Part shown: positions 26,591-35,890 of the stretch, in pieces
How positions within the stretch are numbered: the stretch's first letter is position 1
Layout: each line of letters opens with the position of its first letter
NCBI RefSeq assembly: GCF_900520355.1
Contig: NZ_LS999521.1
Location: forward strand, 1,240,001-1,304,000
DNA length: 64,000 nucleotides
Direction: 5' to 3'
From: Acinetobacter calcoaceticus
GTDB taxonomy: Bacteria; Pseudomonadota; Gammaproteobacteria; Pseudomonadales; Moraxellaceae
Made by a program: the position numbers and the translations under genes
Notes under the pieces: model-generated
Told to the model about the DNA's origin: nothing
Seen by the model: the letters and a program-made list of their open reading frames with translations, nothing else
Database searches by the model: none

Positions 26591-28027
26591 TCAAAATTTT
26601 TGAGGTTGCCAGCCGCCACCCAGTGATTTATAAACTGCTACAGCAGCAAGGGCTGAATCAGTTTGTGCCTGTACTTTTCTATCTGAAAATTGCAAAGCAC
26701 TCGAATTTGCTTGTAATACTTCTATTTGACTGTTAATTCCTTTTTGATAAGCAATTACAGCGATTTTCTGTGCATGCTTTAGTGCATTTTCTCCATCTTG
26801 AAGTGCTACGAGTTGTTCTTGTCGTTTAGATAAAGTTGATAATGAGTTCTCTACATCTTCAGCTGCATGTAAAACGGCTAACTGGTAGGCTGCAAGCATT
26901 TCGGCTTCTTGCCCCTTAGCTAAGCGAATTTGTGCATTAATTCGACCAAAATCAAATAAGCGCCAACGCAAGTCTAATAAGCCAGCAGCTTGATTGGCAC
27001 CACTTGAAAATAGGTTTCCACTTGCTATGGTTGAACTACCAATTAAGCCGCTTAAAGAAATCTTGGGATAGTATTCTGCAATCGCACTGCCAATACGTGC
27101 ATTTGAAGCTGCCAATTGTCTTTCAGCCATGATGAGATCTGGGCGTCTACTTAAAAGATCGTGAGGTGTTCCTGTTTCTGTAATGTTAGGAATAACAGGA
27201 ATTGGTTTTACTTCCGCTAGTTCAGCTTGGTGAGTTCCTGGTACGGTTCCAAGCATGACGTCGAGTGCATTCATGGCAATGTCTAGATTCATTCCAAGTG
27301 CGGGAACTACAGCTTGAACTTGAGCAACATTCGCTTTAGCTTGTTTGACCTGAAATTCAGATGCCAATCCTTTGCTATATAAAAGTTGAATAATTGAAAG
27401 AAGTTTTTGTTGCGTTTGTAATTGTTGCTGGGCAATGTCTAATCGAGATTGTAATCCTCGAATATTAATATAAAGATTTGCTGTTTGCGCTGCGACCATT
27501 AAACGGACTGCTGATGCGCCTGCATTCGAAGCCTGATAGTTTGCTAGAGCACTTTCACGGTCTCTTCGAAGACCTCCGAAAATATCTAATTCCCAAGTGG
27601 CACTGAGGTTTGTCTCATAAGAACTACCATGTCGGTCAAAATTAGGCATTGAATTTAAAACTTGCCCCAGTGGAGTGTCAACGGATTGGTAAACTTTAGC
27701 TGCTTGCGCGTCAACAGTACCTATTGGGCGTAAAGAAGCATTGACTGCCGATAAGCCTGCTTGGGCTTGAGTTACACGGGTATATGCTTGGGTCAGATCA
27801 AGATTTTGTTTTAATGCTAATGTGATATATCGAGTAAGTTGAGGGTCATTAAAGCTTTTCCACCATACTTCAATATCTGCTTTGGTTTCGTCACTTGATG
27901 AGTTTAATGGAGCGCCAATGTATTGCTCGGGTAGCGATATATTGGGACGTTTATAATTAGGACCTACAGTACAAGCAGCAAGAATGCTGGTGAGTATTGG
28001 TAAGAAAACGATAGATCTAGATAACAT
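26591..28027 (-). CDS. Outer-membrane efflux channel, NodT/OprM type
   Basis: TolC-like lipoprotein of 478 residues that completes a tripartite RND pump. The lipobox LAACTVGPNYKRP follows a short signal peptide. Two repeated helical halves contain the family motifs LSRRPDLIMAERQL and ALYINIR-like segments, and the coiled regions are Ala/Gln-rich. It is divergent from the tetR gene and from the adaptor/pump genes, with a shared regulatory region. The three parts probably form one exporter under one regulator. Confidence 0.9.
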   Translation of the reverse strand: MLSRSIVFLPILTSILAACTVGPNYKRPNISLPEQYIGAPLNSSSDETKADIEVWWKSFNDPQLTRYITLALKQNLDLTQAYTRVTQAQAGLSAVNASLRPIGTVDAQAAKVYQSVDTPLGQVLNSMPNFDRHGSSYETNLSATWELDIFGGLRRDRESALANYQASNAGASAVRLMVAAQTANLYINIRGLQSRLDIAQQQLQTQQKLLSIIQLLYSKGLASEFQVKQAKANVAQVQAVVPALGMNLDIAMNALDVMLGTVPGTHQAELAEVKPIPVIPNITETGTPHDLLSRRPDLIMAERQLAASNARIGSAIAEYYPKISLSGLIGSSTIASGNLFSSGANQAAGLLDLRWRLFDFGRINAQIRLAKGQEAEMLAAYQLAVLHAAEDVENSLSTLSKRQEQLVALQDGENALKHAQKIAVIAYQKGINSQIEVLQANSSALQFSDRKVQAQTDSALAAVAVYKSLGGGWQPQKF

Positions 28028-28047
28028 ATTTTCCCCAAGGCGAGATT

Positions 28048-28076
28048 TTGAACAATGGTTTAATTGTGACTATAAT
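28048..28076 (+). promoter_or_regulatory. Promoter of tetR
   Basis: TTGAAC (28048-28053), a 17-bp spacer and a perfect TATAAT (28071-28076). The -10 lies inside the inverted repeat at 28066-28089, so a bound repressor would block it. Confidence 0.75.
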
Positions 28077-28089
28077 ACAATTTAGTCAC
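28066..28089. promoter_or_regulatory. Candidate TetR operator 1
   Basis: Perfect inverted repeat GTGACTA-N10-TAGTCAC, 24 bp in all, between the divergent outer-membrane channel and tetR genes. It covers the -10 elements of both predicted promoters. A second 24-bp site with the same ends lies at 28783. Confidence 0.75.
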
Positions 28090-28099
28090 TTGTTGTCAA
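28072..28099 (-). promoter_or_regulatory. Divergent promoter of the efflux channel/MATE genes
   Basis: On the minus strand, TTGACA (28099-28094), a 16-bp spacer and TATTAT (28077-28072). It overlaps the tetR promoter and the shared operator. Confidence 0.6.
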
Positions 28100-28154
28100 T
28101 ATCAGGGGCCAAGAGTTAAACTACGACTTTCACACAAAGGTTTGAATTGAAAAT

Positions 28155-28775
28155 ATGAGTAAAGAAAAAAGTAGTTATCCTGTTTCAAAGCGAGGACCGG
28201 AAGATCATGAGGTCAGGGACCAAATCGTGGTTGCTGCTACAGAGCATTTCAGCCGCTATGGTTATGAGAAAACTACAGTTTCTGATCTTGCAAAGTCTAT
28301 AGGCTTTTCTAAAGCTTATATTTATAAATTTTTTGAATCTAAACAGGCAATTGGCGAAATGATATGTGCCAATTGTTTGCGTGAAATTGAAGATGAAGTT
28401 AATACAGCTATTAATGAAGCTGAATATCCAGCTGAAAAATTAAGAGTGTTATTTAAAGTAATTGTTGAAGCAAGCCTTCGTTTATTTTTTCAAGACCGCA
28501 AGCTCTATGAAATTGCCGTTTCTGCTGCTTCTGAGAAATGGGATGCTACAATCGCTTATGAAAATCGAATTCTTAAAGTAGTACAGAACATTATTCAAGA
28601 AGGTCGCCAATCAGGTGATTTTGAAAGAAAAACGCCAATTGATGAAGCAGTTAAGGCTATTTATTTAGTCATGAGACCTTACCTACACCCATTACTTTTA
28701 CAACATAGCATTTCATATAACACGGATGCTCCAGTACTGCTTTCTAGTCTTGTACTGAGAAGTTTATCGCCATAA
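28155..28775 (+). CDS. TetR family transcriptional regulator of the efflux locus
   Basis: The 206-residue repressor has an N-terminal helix-turn-helix (TTVSDLAKSIGFSKAYIYKF) near residues 42-62 and a helical ligand domain. It lies between the outer-membrane channel gene (divergent) and the adaptor/pump genes (co-oriented). Two related 24-bp inverted repeats flank it, at 28066 and 28783, so it probably represses itself and both arms of the efflux locus. The ribosome-binding site is weak. Confidence 0.9.
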   Translation: MSKEKSSYPVSKRGPEDHEVRDQIVVAATEHFSRYGYEKTTVSDLAKSIGFSKAYIYKFFESKQAIGEMICANCLREIEDEVNTAINEAEYPAEKLRVLFKVIVEASLRLFFQDRKLYEIAVSAASEKWDATIAYENRILKVVQNIIQEGRQSGDFERKTPIDEAVKAIYLVMRPYLHPLLLQHSISYNTDAPVLLSSLVLRSLSP

Positions 28776-28782
28776 TAAATTT

Positions 28783-28806
28783 GTGACTATTGACTAAATT
28801 GGTCAC
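28783..28806. promoter_or_regulatory. Candidate TetR operator 2
   Basis: A 24-bp site starting GTGACTAT and ending GGTCAC, an imperfect copy of operator 1 with the same length and spacing. It overlaps a -35-like TTGACT (28790-28795) with TAAAAA at 28812, in front of the adaptor gene. Confidence 0.65.
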
Positions 28807-28857
28807 TTGATTAAAAATGAGTCTCCTGATTAATTTCTTCAAGGGGGGGACTCTAAT

Positions 28858-29982
28858 ATGCGTTATCGTCGCCTTATTCCATTTGCTGCAATATATTTAT
28901 TTCCTTTTTTCTTGCTAGGTTGTGCTGAAAATACACAATCTGACCCTCGTACTTCGGCACCCTTAGTACGAGTCGCAACTGTGCAAGAAGAAATTACTTC
29001 TGACTCAAGAGCATTTACAGGCACGATAGGCGCACGGGTAGAAAGTGATCTTGGTTTTCGTGTCTCTGGCAAAGTAATCAAACGGTTTGTTGAAGCTGGC
29101 CAGACTGTAAAACGCGGACAGTTACTGATGCGTATTGATCCGGCTGATTTGGAACTTGCTGCCAAAGCTCAGCAAGAAGCTGTAGGCGCAGCCAAAGCAC
29201 GTGCTGAACAAGCAGAAAAAGATGAAGCTCGATATCGCGATTTGCGTGGAAGTGGAGCTATATCTGCTTCCGCCTATGATCAGATTAAGGCCGCAGCAGA
29301 TACGGCGAGAGCACAGCTAAGTTCAACGCAAGCTCAAGCTAAAGTTGCATTAAATGCCAGTCACTATGCCGAATTAACAGCCGATGGTGATGGCACAATT
29401 ATGGAAACACTGGTTGAACCGGGGCAAGTTGTAAGCGCGGGTCAAACAGTAATTCGTTTAGCTCATTCTGGTCAAAGAGAAGCGGTTATTCAGCTTCCTG
29501 AGACCTTACGCCCTGCAATAGGAGCTATTGGTCAAGCCACTCTCTTTGGTAAAGAAAATATAAGTGTCCCAGCTAAACTTAGACAGTTATCAAATACAGC
29601 AGATCAACTCACTCGTACTTTTGAAGCACGTTTTGTATTAGACGGAGATTTAGCAAATGCTCCTTTAGGTTCAACCGTCACTGTACGGATTGGAGCTCAA
29701 AATCAGAGTCCACAACATTTTTTACAAGTACCGATTGGTTCATTACTTGATAAAGGAAAGGGGGCTGGGGTATGGGTAATTAATGGAAAAACTCAAAAAG
29801 TAACGTGGCGTTCTGTTGTTGTTAAACAGGTTGATGATGAATATGCGTATGTAACTGGCAATATTCAAAGTGGAGATCAAATTGTTGCTCTAGGTGCACA
29901 TTTACTTCGAGAAGGCGAGTTAGTCCGTATTACATCACAGGCAAAAAATCCTTCAGTTAGAAATGAAGGAGGGCGCTCATGA
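28858..29982 (+). CDS. RND efflux periplasmic adaptor (membrane fusion protein)
   Basis: The 374-residue lipoprotein (lipobox FFLLGCAEN) links the pump to the outer-membrane channel. It has the lipoyl half-motifs GFRVSGKVIKRFVEAGQTVKRG and ADGDGTIMETLVEPGQVV, a helical hairpin rich in Ala/Gln between them, then beta-barrel and membrane-proximal domains. A strong G-rich ribosome-binding site precedes the ATG. It overlaps the pump gene by 4 bp (ATGA), so the two are translationally coupled. Confidence 0.92.
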   Translation: MRYRRLIPFAAIYLFPFFLLGCAENTQSDPRTSAPLVRVATVQEEITSDSRAFTGTIGARVESDLGFRVSGKVIKRFVEAGQTVKRGQLLMRIDPADLELAAKAQQEAVGAAKARAEQAEKDEARYRDLRGSGAISASAYDQIKAAADTARAQLSSTQAQAKVALNASHYAELTADGDGTIMETLVEPGQVVSAGQTVIRLAHSGQREAVIQLPETLRPAIGAIGQATLFGKENISVPAKLRQLSNTADQLTRTFEARFVLDGDLANAPLGSTVTVRIGAQNQSPQHFLQVPIGSLLDKGKGAGVWVINGKTQKVTWRSVVVKQVDDEYAYVTGNIQSGDQIVALGAHLLREGELVRITSQAKNPSVRNEGGRS

Positions 29983-32900
29983 GCGAGAAAGGTTTTAATC
30001 TGTCGGCTCTTGCTGTCCGTGAACGGGGTATCACGCTATTCCTGATTTTTCTGATTTCAATTGCAGGCATCGTTGCTTTTTTTAAATTAGGTCGAGCTGA
30101 AGACCCAGCTTTTACAGTGAAGGTCATGACCATTGTGACTGCTTGGCCCGGTGCAACTGCCCAAGAAATGCAAGATCAAGTCGCTGAAAAAATCGAAAAA
30201 CGGATGCAGGAGCTGCGTTGGTATGACCGAACAGAAACCTATACCAGACCAGGGCTGGCTTTTACCACACTAACCTTACTTGATAGTACGCCACCTTCTC
30301 AAGTTCAGGAGGAGTTTTATCAAGCGAGGAAGAAAGTAAATGATGAAATGAGCAATTTACCAGCTGGTGTAATTGGACCGCTGGTTAATGATGAATATGC
30401 AGATGTAACTTTTGCATTATTTGCTCTGAAGGCAAAAAATGAAGCACAAAGATTATTGGTGCGTGATGCAGAAACCATAAGACAGCAATTGCTCCATGTG
30501 CCTGGTGTAAAGAAGGTCAATATTATTGGTGAGCAATCTGAACGTATCTATATTGAATTTTCACATGAGCGCTTGGCAACATTAGGCGTAAATCCACAAG
30601 ATGTATTTGCTGCACTTAATAATCAGAATGTACTTACTCCCGCGGGTTCCATTGAAACCAAAGGTCCTCAAGTTTTTGTCAGATTAGATGGTGCTTTCGA
30701 CAAACTACAAAAGATTCGTGATACGCCGATAACTGCCCAAGGTCGTACTTTGAAATTGTCAGATATTGCGAGTGTTAAACGTGGTTCTGAAGATCCGGCA
30801 ACTTTCATTATCCGCAATGGCGGTGAACCTACCTTACTGTTAGGGGTAGTCATGCGTGAAGGATGGAATGGATTAGATCTAGGTAAAGCCTTAGAGAACG
30901 AAGTTGGCTCAATCAATGAAGATTTACCTCTTGGCATTAGTTTGAATAAAGTCACTGATCAAGCGGTTAATATTAGCTCGTCAGTAGATGAGTTCATGCT
31001 TAAGTTCTTTGCAGCATTGCTTGTGGTAATGTTTGTAAGTTTTATCAGCATGGGATGGCGCGTTGGCGTTGTTGTTGCTATGGCTGTGCCACTTACATTA
31101 GCTATTGTTTTTGTGGTGATGTTGGCAACGGGTAAAAACTTTGACCGAATTACACTGGGCTCTCTTATTTTAGCCTTAGGACTCTTGGTTGATGACGCCA
31201 TTATTGCCATTGAAATGATGGTCGTCAAAATGGAAGAGGGCTTTAGTCGTATCGCGGCGTCTGCTTATGCATGGAGCCACACGGCGGCACCAATGCTCTC
31301 TGGAACACTGGTCACAGCGGTTGGATTTATGCCAAATGGCTTTGCTCGGTCTACGGCTGGTGAATATACCAGCAATATGTTTTGGATTGTCGGCATTGCA
31401 CTTATTGCCTCATGGATTGTTGCTGTAGTTTTTACACCTTATTTGGGTGGGAAGATGTTACCTGATTTTAAAAAGGTCGAAGGTGGGCACAATGCAATTT
31501 ATGACACCCCACGATATAACCGTTTCCGCCAAATTCTTGAACGTGTAATTGCTCGTAAATGGCTTGTTGCCGGCAGTGTTATAGGATTATTTGTTTTGTC
31601 AGTAGGTGGAATGGCATTGGTGAAAAAACAATTTTTCCCAATCTCTGACCGTCCTGAAGTCCTTGTTGAAGTACAAATGCCTTATGGCACATCAATTACA
31701 CAGACTAGCGCTGCTACAGCCAAAGTTGAAGCTTGGTTAGCTAAGCAAAATGAAGCAAAGATCGTGACTTCGTATATTGGTCAAGGTGCACCTCGTTTTT
31801 ATTTCTCAATGGGACCTGAGTTACCAGACCCATCCTTTGCCAAGGTTGTGATACGAACTGATACGCAAGAGGAACGTGAAGCCTTAAAACATCGTTTAAG
31901 ACAAGCTATTTCGAATGGACTTGCTTCAGAAGCACAGCTACGTGTAACACAACTTGTCTTTGGGCCATATTCGCCATATCCAGTGGCTTACCGTGTTTCA
32001 GGTCCTGACCCAGAAAAATTACGTGTAATTGCAGCTCAGGTTCAGCATGTTATGAATGCCAGCCCAATGATGAGAACTGTAAATACCGACTGGGGAACAC
32101 GTGTACCAGCACTTCATTTCACCTTGGAACAAGACCGCTTACAAGCAGTTGGTCTGACATCAAGCTCAGTGGCACAGCAACTACAGTTTTTATTAACAGG
32201 TATCCCGATTACCTCTGTGCGCGAAGATATTCGTACAGTACAAGTCGTTGCCCGTTCTGCAGGTGATATAAGACTGGATCCTGCAAAAATTGGTGATTTC
32301 ACACTCACTGGGGCAAATGGACAACGTATACCTCTGTCACAAATTGGCAAGATCGAAGTACGGATGGAAGAACCTGTCATACGCCGTCGAGATCGGGTCC
32401 CAACCATTACTGTTCGGGGAGATATTGCTGAAGGGTTGCAACCACCAGATGTATCTACCGCAATTACCAAACAGCTTGAACCCGTTATGAAAAATCTACC
32501 GAAGGGTTATCGCATTATTGAAGCAGGTTCTATTGAAGAGTCGGGTAAAGCCACTAAAGCGATGCTTCCTATTTTCCCGATCATGTTGGCAATGACTCTG
32601 CTCATTATCATTCTTCAAGTGAGATCTATCGCTGCAATGATTATGGTGTTTCTCACCAGCCCGCTGGGATTAATCGGTGTGGTACCGACACTTCTTTTAT
32701 TTCAGCAGCCATTTGGTATCAATGCATTGGTTGGGTTGATTGCATTGTCTGGAATTTTGATGCGCAACACACTCATTTTGATTGGGCAAATTCAACATAA
32801 CAAACAATCTGGGCTAGATCCGTTTAATGCAGTTGTGGAGGCCACAGTACAACGTGCCAGACCCGTCATATTAACGGCCTTGGCTGCTATTTTGGCTTTC

Positions 32901-33044
32901 ATTCCTCTGACTCATTCAGTGTTTTGGGGAACGCTGGCTTACACACTGATTGGTGGAACGCTTGCTGGAACGATTTTAACGTTAGTTTTCCTGCCGGCTA
33001 TGTATTCAATCTGGTTCAAAATCGGAACTAAACCAGCGGTTTAA
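29979..33044 (+). CDS. RND family efflux pump, inner-membrane subunit
   Basis: Proton-driven exporter of 1021 residues with 12 predicted membrane helices and two large periplasmic loops. The proton-relay Asp pair is visible in LALGLLVDDAIIAIEM in helix 4. Length and repeats match AcrB-superfamily pumps of the drug-export branch. It is not one of the Acinetobacter Ade pumps I can recall with certainty; the substrate is unknown. GGAGGG precedes the start. Confidence 0.93.
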   Translation: MSEKGFNLSALAVRERGITLFLIFLISIAGIVAFFKLGRAEDPAFTVKVMTIVTAWPGATAQEMQDQVAEKIEKRMQELRWYDRTETYTRPGLAFTTLTLLDSTPPSQVQEEFYQARKKVNDEMSNLPAGVIGPLVNDEYADVTFALFALKAKNEAQRLLVRDAETIRQQLLHVPGVKKVNIIGEQSERIYIEFSHERLATLGVNPQDVFAALNNQNVLTPAGSIETKGPQVFVRLDGAFDKLQKIRDTPITAQGRTLKLSDIASVKRGSEDPATFIIRNGGEPTLLLGVVMREGWNGLDLGKALENEVGSINEDLPLGISLNKVTDQAVNISSSVDEFMLKFFAALLVVMFVSFISMGWRVGVVVAMAVPLTLAIVFVVMLATGKNFDRITLGSLILALGLLVDDAIIAIEMMVVKMEEGFSRIAASAYAWSHTAAPMLSGTLVTAVGFMPNGFARSTAGEYTSNMFWIVGIALIASWIVAVVFTPYLGGKMLPDFKKVEGGHNAIYDTPRYNRFRQILERVIARKWLVAGSVIGLFVLSVGGMALVKKQFFPISDRPEVLVEVQMPYGTSITQTSAATAKVEAWLAKQNEAKIVTSYIGQGAPRFYFSMGPELPDPSFAKVVIRTDTQEEREALKHRLRQAISNGLASEAQLRVTQLVFGPYSPYPVAYRVSGPDPEKLRVIAAQVQHVMNASPMMRTVNTDWGTRVPALHFTLEQDRLQAVGLTSSSVAQQLQFLLTGIPITSVREDIRTVQVVARSAGDIRLDPAKIGDFTLTGANGQRIPLSQIGKIEVRMEEPVIRRRDRVPTITVRGDIAEGLQPPDVSTAITKQLEPVMKNLPKGYRIIEAGSIEESGKATKAMLPIFPIMLAMTLLIIILQVRSIAAMIMVFLTSPLGLIGVVPTLLLFQQPFGINALVGLIALSGILMRNTLILIGQIQHNKQSGLDPFNAVVEATVQRARPVILTALAAILAFIPLTHSVFWGTLAYTLIGGTLAGTILTLVFLPAMYSIWFKIGTKPAV

Positions 33045-33082
33045 TGATCAGATTTTTAAATTTAAAAATTATTGGAGTTCGT

Positions 33083-33889
33083 ATGTCAAACTCAAAAGTG
33101 GTTGTAATTACAGGTGTTTCCTCTGGAATTGGTCGGGTTACGGCAGAAAAATTTGCTAAAAAAGGCCATAAAGTATTTGGAACAGTCAGAAATAAAGTAA
33201 AAGCCCAACCTATAGAAGGGGTTGAGCTCGTTGAAATGGATGTGTCTGATGAAGACTCTGTCCAGCTTGGGATTCATTCTATTATTGATAAGGCTGGGCG
33301 TATTGATATTTTAATTAATAATGCTGGAGCAAGCCTGATCGGTGCAGTAGAAGAAACCTCGATAAAAGAAGCAGAATTTTTATTTAATACGAATGTATTT
33401 AGTATTCTTCGTACCATACAAGCGGTATTGCCTTATATGCGAGTACAGCATTATGGGAGAATTATAAATATTAGTTCGGTATTGGGTTTCCTTCCTTCAC
33501 CTTATATGGGGCTATATTCGGCAACCAAACATGCAGTTGAAGGGATGTCGGAGTCTTTAGATCACGAGCTTCGTCAATTTGGAATTCGAGTGACAGTTGT
33601 CCAACCTTCTTTCACCAAAACCAATCTGGATAAAAATGCGCCGTTGGTAAGTGCAAAAATTCCTGAATATGACAATGAACGTAGCTTAGCTACACAGGCC
33701 ATATCGAATCAGATTAATCATGCATCTCAGCCGGACGGTGTTGCAGATACAATTGTCGCTGCTGCGATTGGCGATTGGCAAATGCGCCGTACACCATCTG
33801 GACAAGCATCTTTATTAAGTAAGTTACGTCGCTTCATGCCAAGTGGTCCTGTTGATAAAAGTATTAGAAAGACTTTCGGTTTGAAATAA
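33083..33889 (+). CDS. SDR family oxidoreductase
   Basis: NAD(P)-dependent short-chain dehydrogenase of 268 residues. It has the cofactor motif TGVSSGIG near residue 12, NNAG in LINNAGASL, and the catalytic Ser and Tyr-x3-Lys in NISSVLG and YSATKHA. An ATG at 33044 that overlaps the pump stop would add 13 residues, but GGAG lies before the ATG at 33083. It may be the last gene of the efflux operon, for example to modify a substrate. A terminator follows. Confidence 0.88.
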   Translation: MSNSKVVVITGVSSGIGRVTAEKFAKKGHKVFGTVRNKVKAQPIEGVELVEMDVSDEDSVQLGIHSIIDKAGRIDILINNAGASLIGAVEETSIKEAEFLFNTNVFSILRTIQAVLPYMRVQHYGRIINISSVLGFLPSPYMGLYSATKHAVEGMSESLDHELRQFGIRVTVVQPSFTKTNLDKNAPLVSAKIPEYDNERSLATQAISNQINHASQPDGVADTIVAAAIGDWQMRRTPSGQASLLSKLRRFMPSGPVDKSIRKTFGLK

Positions 33890-33905
33890 CTTATTTTTAT
33901 CTTAT

Positions 33906-33940
33906 AAAAACTAAGCATAAAATTTATGCTTAGTTTTTAT
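33906..33940. terminator. Bidirectional terminator between SDR and hxlR-type genes
   Basis: A 14-bp perfect stem (33906-33919 and 33925-33938) with A and T runs on its two sides lies between convergent genes. Confidence 0.9.
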
Positions 33941-34314
33941 TATTTTGAGTCGCTATTTAATTTTTGATTTTTAAATTCTGCCCATTCAATAAGTGCTTCC
34001 ATAGAAGGGCCTAGTGCTAACCCTATTTCAGTAAGTTCATATTCAACTTTAGGGGGGACTTGTGGATAGACGGTCCGTTTAATAATCCCATCTTGTTCTA
34101 ATTGTTTAAGTTGCTGAATCAGCATTTTTTGATTAACGCCTTCGATAAGTTTTTCTAATGCAGAGAAACGTAGGGGTTGTTTTGCTGCAAAAAGCTGACA
34201 AAGGATGATTATTTTCCATTTCCCCTCAATAACTTTAAGAGCTTCAGTGGTGATTTTTGCCCATACTAGCCGCTGTTGAGGGTCTTCACAATTCCAGTCG
34301 CGTTCTGCTTTCAT
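33940..34314 (-). CDS. HxlR family transcriptional regulator
   Basis: The 124-residue winged-helix regulator matches HxlR proteins: GKWKIIILCQL, LRFSALEKLIEGVNQKMLIQQL and a wing TVYPQVPPKVEYELTEIG. An N-terminal Cys (DWNCEDP) is where redox-sensing members such as HypR and QorR carry theirs, so redox control is possible. It is divergent from a nucleotide-binding oxidoreductase gene that it probably controls. Confidence 0.9.
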   Translation of the reverse strand: MKAERDWNCEDPQQRLVWAKITTEALKVIEGKWKIIILCQLFAAKQPLRFSALEKLIEGVNQKMLIQQLKQLEQDGIIKRTVYPQVPPKVEYELTEIGLALGPSMEALIEWAEFKNQKLNSDSK

Positions 34315-34423
34315 ACTTACCTTTTTGGGATATACTTACTTTTTTGTGTGTACTTCCTATTATCTCAGCTTATCTTTAAACTTAAAAGTGTTAACTGTAT
34401 TAAACTTCTAAAAAGGTTGTTAT

Positions 34424-35173
34424 ATGAAAATAGGTATGATTGGTGTGGGTAATATTGGAAAGACCCTTGCATGTCTTTTTAAAGAAGCAGGCCATACTAT
34501 ATATGTTGCGAATTCTAGAGGTGTGGACGGTGTAAGAAAAATTGCGGATGAAATAAACGTAGAAGCAGTCGATATATATGGAGCTGTTAATTCTTCAGAT
34601 GTTGTTATTTTATCAATTCCTCTCCCAGCTATAAAAGAATTGCCGGCAGATTTATTTTACTCAGCGCCTACAGATAAAATTATTATAGATACGAGTAATT
34701 ATTATCCTGATTTCCGTGATCCGCATATTAAAGAAATTGATGATGGAATGACAGAAAGTGTTTGGGTATCCAAGCAGATTAATCGTCCTGTTATTAAAGC
34801 TTTTAATAATATTTTAGCTTATTCACTTGCAGAATTAGGCCAAGTTGAAGGAAGTAAAAATAGATTAGCGATAGCAATTGCTGGAGATAGCATCCCTTCA
34901 AAAAATGTTGTTATGAGCCTTGTTAACGACATAGGTTTTGACCGTGTAGATGCAGGGAATTTAGAGGATTCTTGGAGACAACAACCATGTACGCCAGCAT
35001 ATTGCTGTGATTATGATCAGCAAATGATGAGGAAAGGAGTCGCTATTGCTCAAAAAGGAGAGGCTCAAAAAAAACGTGATCGTTTACCTGAACTCTTCTC
35101 AAGCTTAGGGGCTAATCCAACGCATCAGGATATTGTGCAAATGAACCGAGACTTAAATCCAATAGTCGATTAA
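34424..35173 (+). CDS. NADPH-dependent oxidoreductase, F420-reductase-like fold
   Basis: The 249-residue protein has an N-terminal Rossmann motif (IGVGNIGKTLACLFKEAGH) of the F420 oxidoreductase/NADP-binding family. Acinetobacter is not known to make F420, so the substrate is probably something else. An internal cysteine cluster (PCTPAYCCDYD) is notable. It is divergently transcribed from the HxlR-type regulator, and a terminator follows. Confidence 0.82.
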   Translation: MKIGMIGVGNIGKTLACLFKEAGHTIYVANSRGVDGVRKIADEINVEAVDIYGAVNSSDVVILSIPLPAIKELPADLFYSAPTDKIIIDTSNYYPDFRDPHIKEIDDGMTESVWVSKQINRPVIKAFNNILAYSLAELGQVEGSKNRLAIAIAGDSIPSKNVVMSLVNDIGFDRVDAGNLEDSWRQQPCTPAYCCDYDQQMMRKGVAIAQKGEAQKKRDRLPELFSSLGANPTHQDIVQMNRDLNPIVD

Positions 35174-35215
35174 ATTTTAAAGATTATGTTCTAAAACTTA
35201 ATTTTAATAATATAA

Positions 35216-35255
35216 AGGCTTATTTTTTTATAATGATTAAATAAGCCTAATTTTT
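35216..35255 (+). terminator. Terminator after the oxidoreductase gene
   Basis: A 10-bp stem (35216-35225 and 35239-35248) with a 13-base loop is followed by a T-rich run. Confidence 0.75.
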
Positions 35256-35297
35256 GGAATTAATAAAAACTCCTTTATTTAATAGATTTGGTGGCAA

Positions 35298-35864
35298 CTA
35301 TCTAAGAATTAAAAACTTATTAGTCGTAAAGTTTTGAATAAATAAAGATTTTTTAAGAGGGCAGATTAATGCTTTTCGATTCATAATTCCATAAATTAAA
35401 TAGACATATTCTTGCGATGAGCCAACTAATGCAAAAAGTTGATCTTGCTGATCAATACCAATAAGGATTTCATTGGTTAATTTTAACATATCAAAAGGTG
35501 AGGCATTCTTGTTGGCCTCAACAGATATATTGAAATTCTCAAATGTTTTCTTGATATCAAGTAAGGAATAATAAAAATTTTGCTGGTTTCGGTAAGCCGG
35601 TAAATAGGTAGTAATATGTTCTATATCTATGGGTTTATTGTGCTTTGCAGCAATAGCCGAGGCAATAATAAAAGCAATATTTGAAGTATTTGAGTTTATT
35701 GAACTCATTTTTAATTTAGAGATAGAGTTCTGGATATTATCAGGTATATGTTTAACAGAAGCTGAGCACATATTTATTGACCTATAGACTGTAGTAGCTT
35801 GGGATGTATTCAGCCCTGCTAATAATGGTATAAAAATCATGAGTTGTTTTAATTTAAGCCTCAT
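35298..35864 (-). CDS. Exported protein with a degenerate C39-peptidase-like fold
   Basis: The 188-residue product starts with a signal peptide (MRLKLKQLMIFIPLLAGL, cleavage near SQA). The layout of the mature part, a short helical region then DIKKTFENFNISVEA, IGIDQQDQLFALVG and a late KFLIL strand, resembles C39 peptidases. The catalytic Cys and His expected in DCG and HFVV segments are not there, so protease activity is unlikely. A TTG at 35897 overlaps the upstream gene; the ATG at 35864 is preferred. It follows the DUF6160-like gene, as C39-like genes do in Acinetobacter fil-type surface loci. Moderate to low certainty on the fold. Confidence 0.5.
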   Translation of the reverse strand: MRLKLKQLMIFIPLLAGLNTSQATTVYRSINMCSASVKHIPDNIQNSISKLKMSSINSNTSNIAFIIASAIAAKHNKPIDIEHITTYLPAYRNQQNFYYSLLDIKKTFENFNISVEANKNASPFDMLKLTNEILIGIDQQDQLFALVGSSQEYVYLIYGIMNRKALICPLKKSLFIQNFTTNKFLILR

Positions 35865-35890
35865 ATCAAGCTTTATATGAAACTTTTTGC

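Noticed and set aside
30320..32490. Several 60-118 codon frames opposite or within the RND pump gene
   Set aside because: All lie inside the strongly supported pump frame and show low-complexity Ser/Thr/Arg compositions typical of shadow frames.
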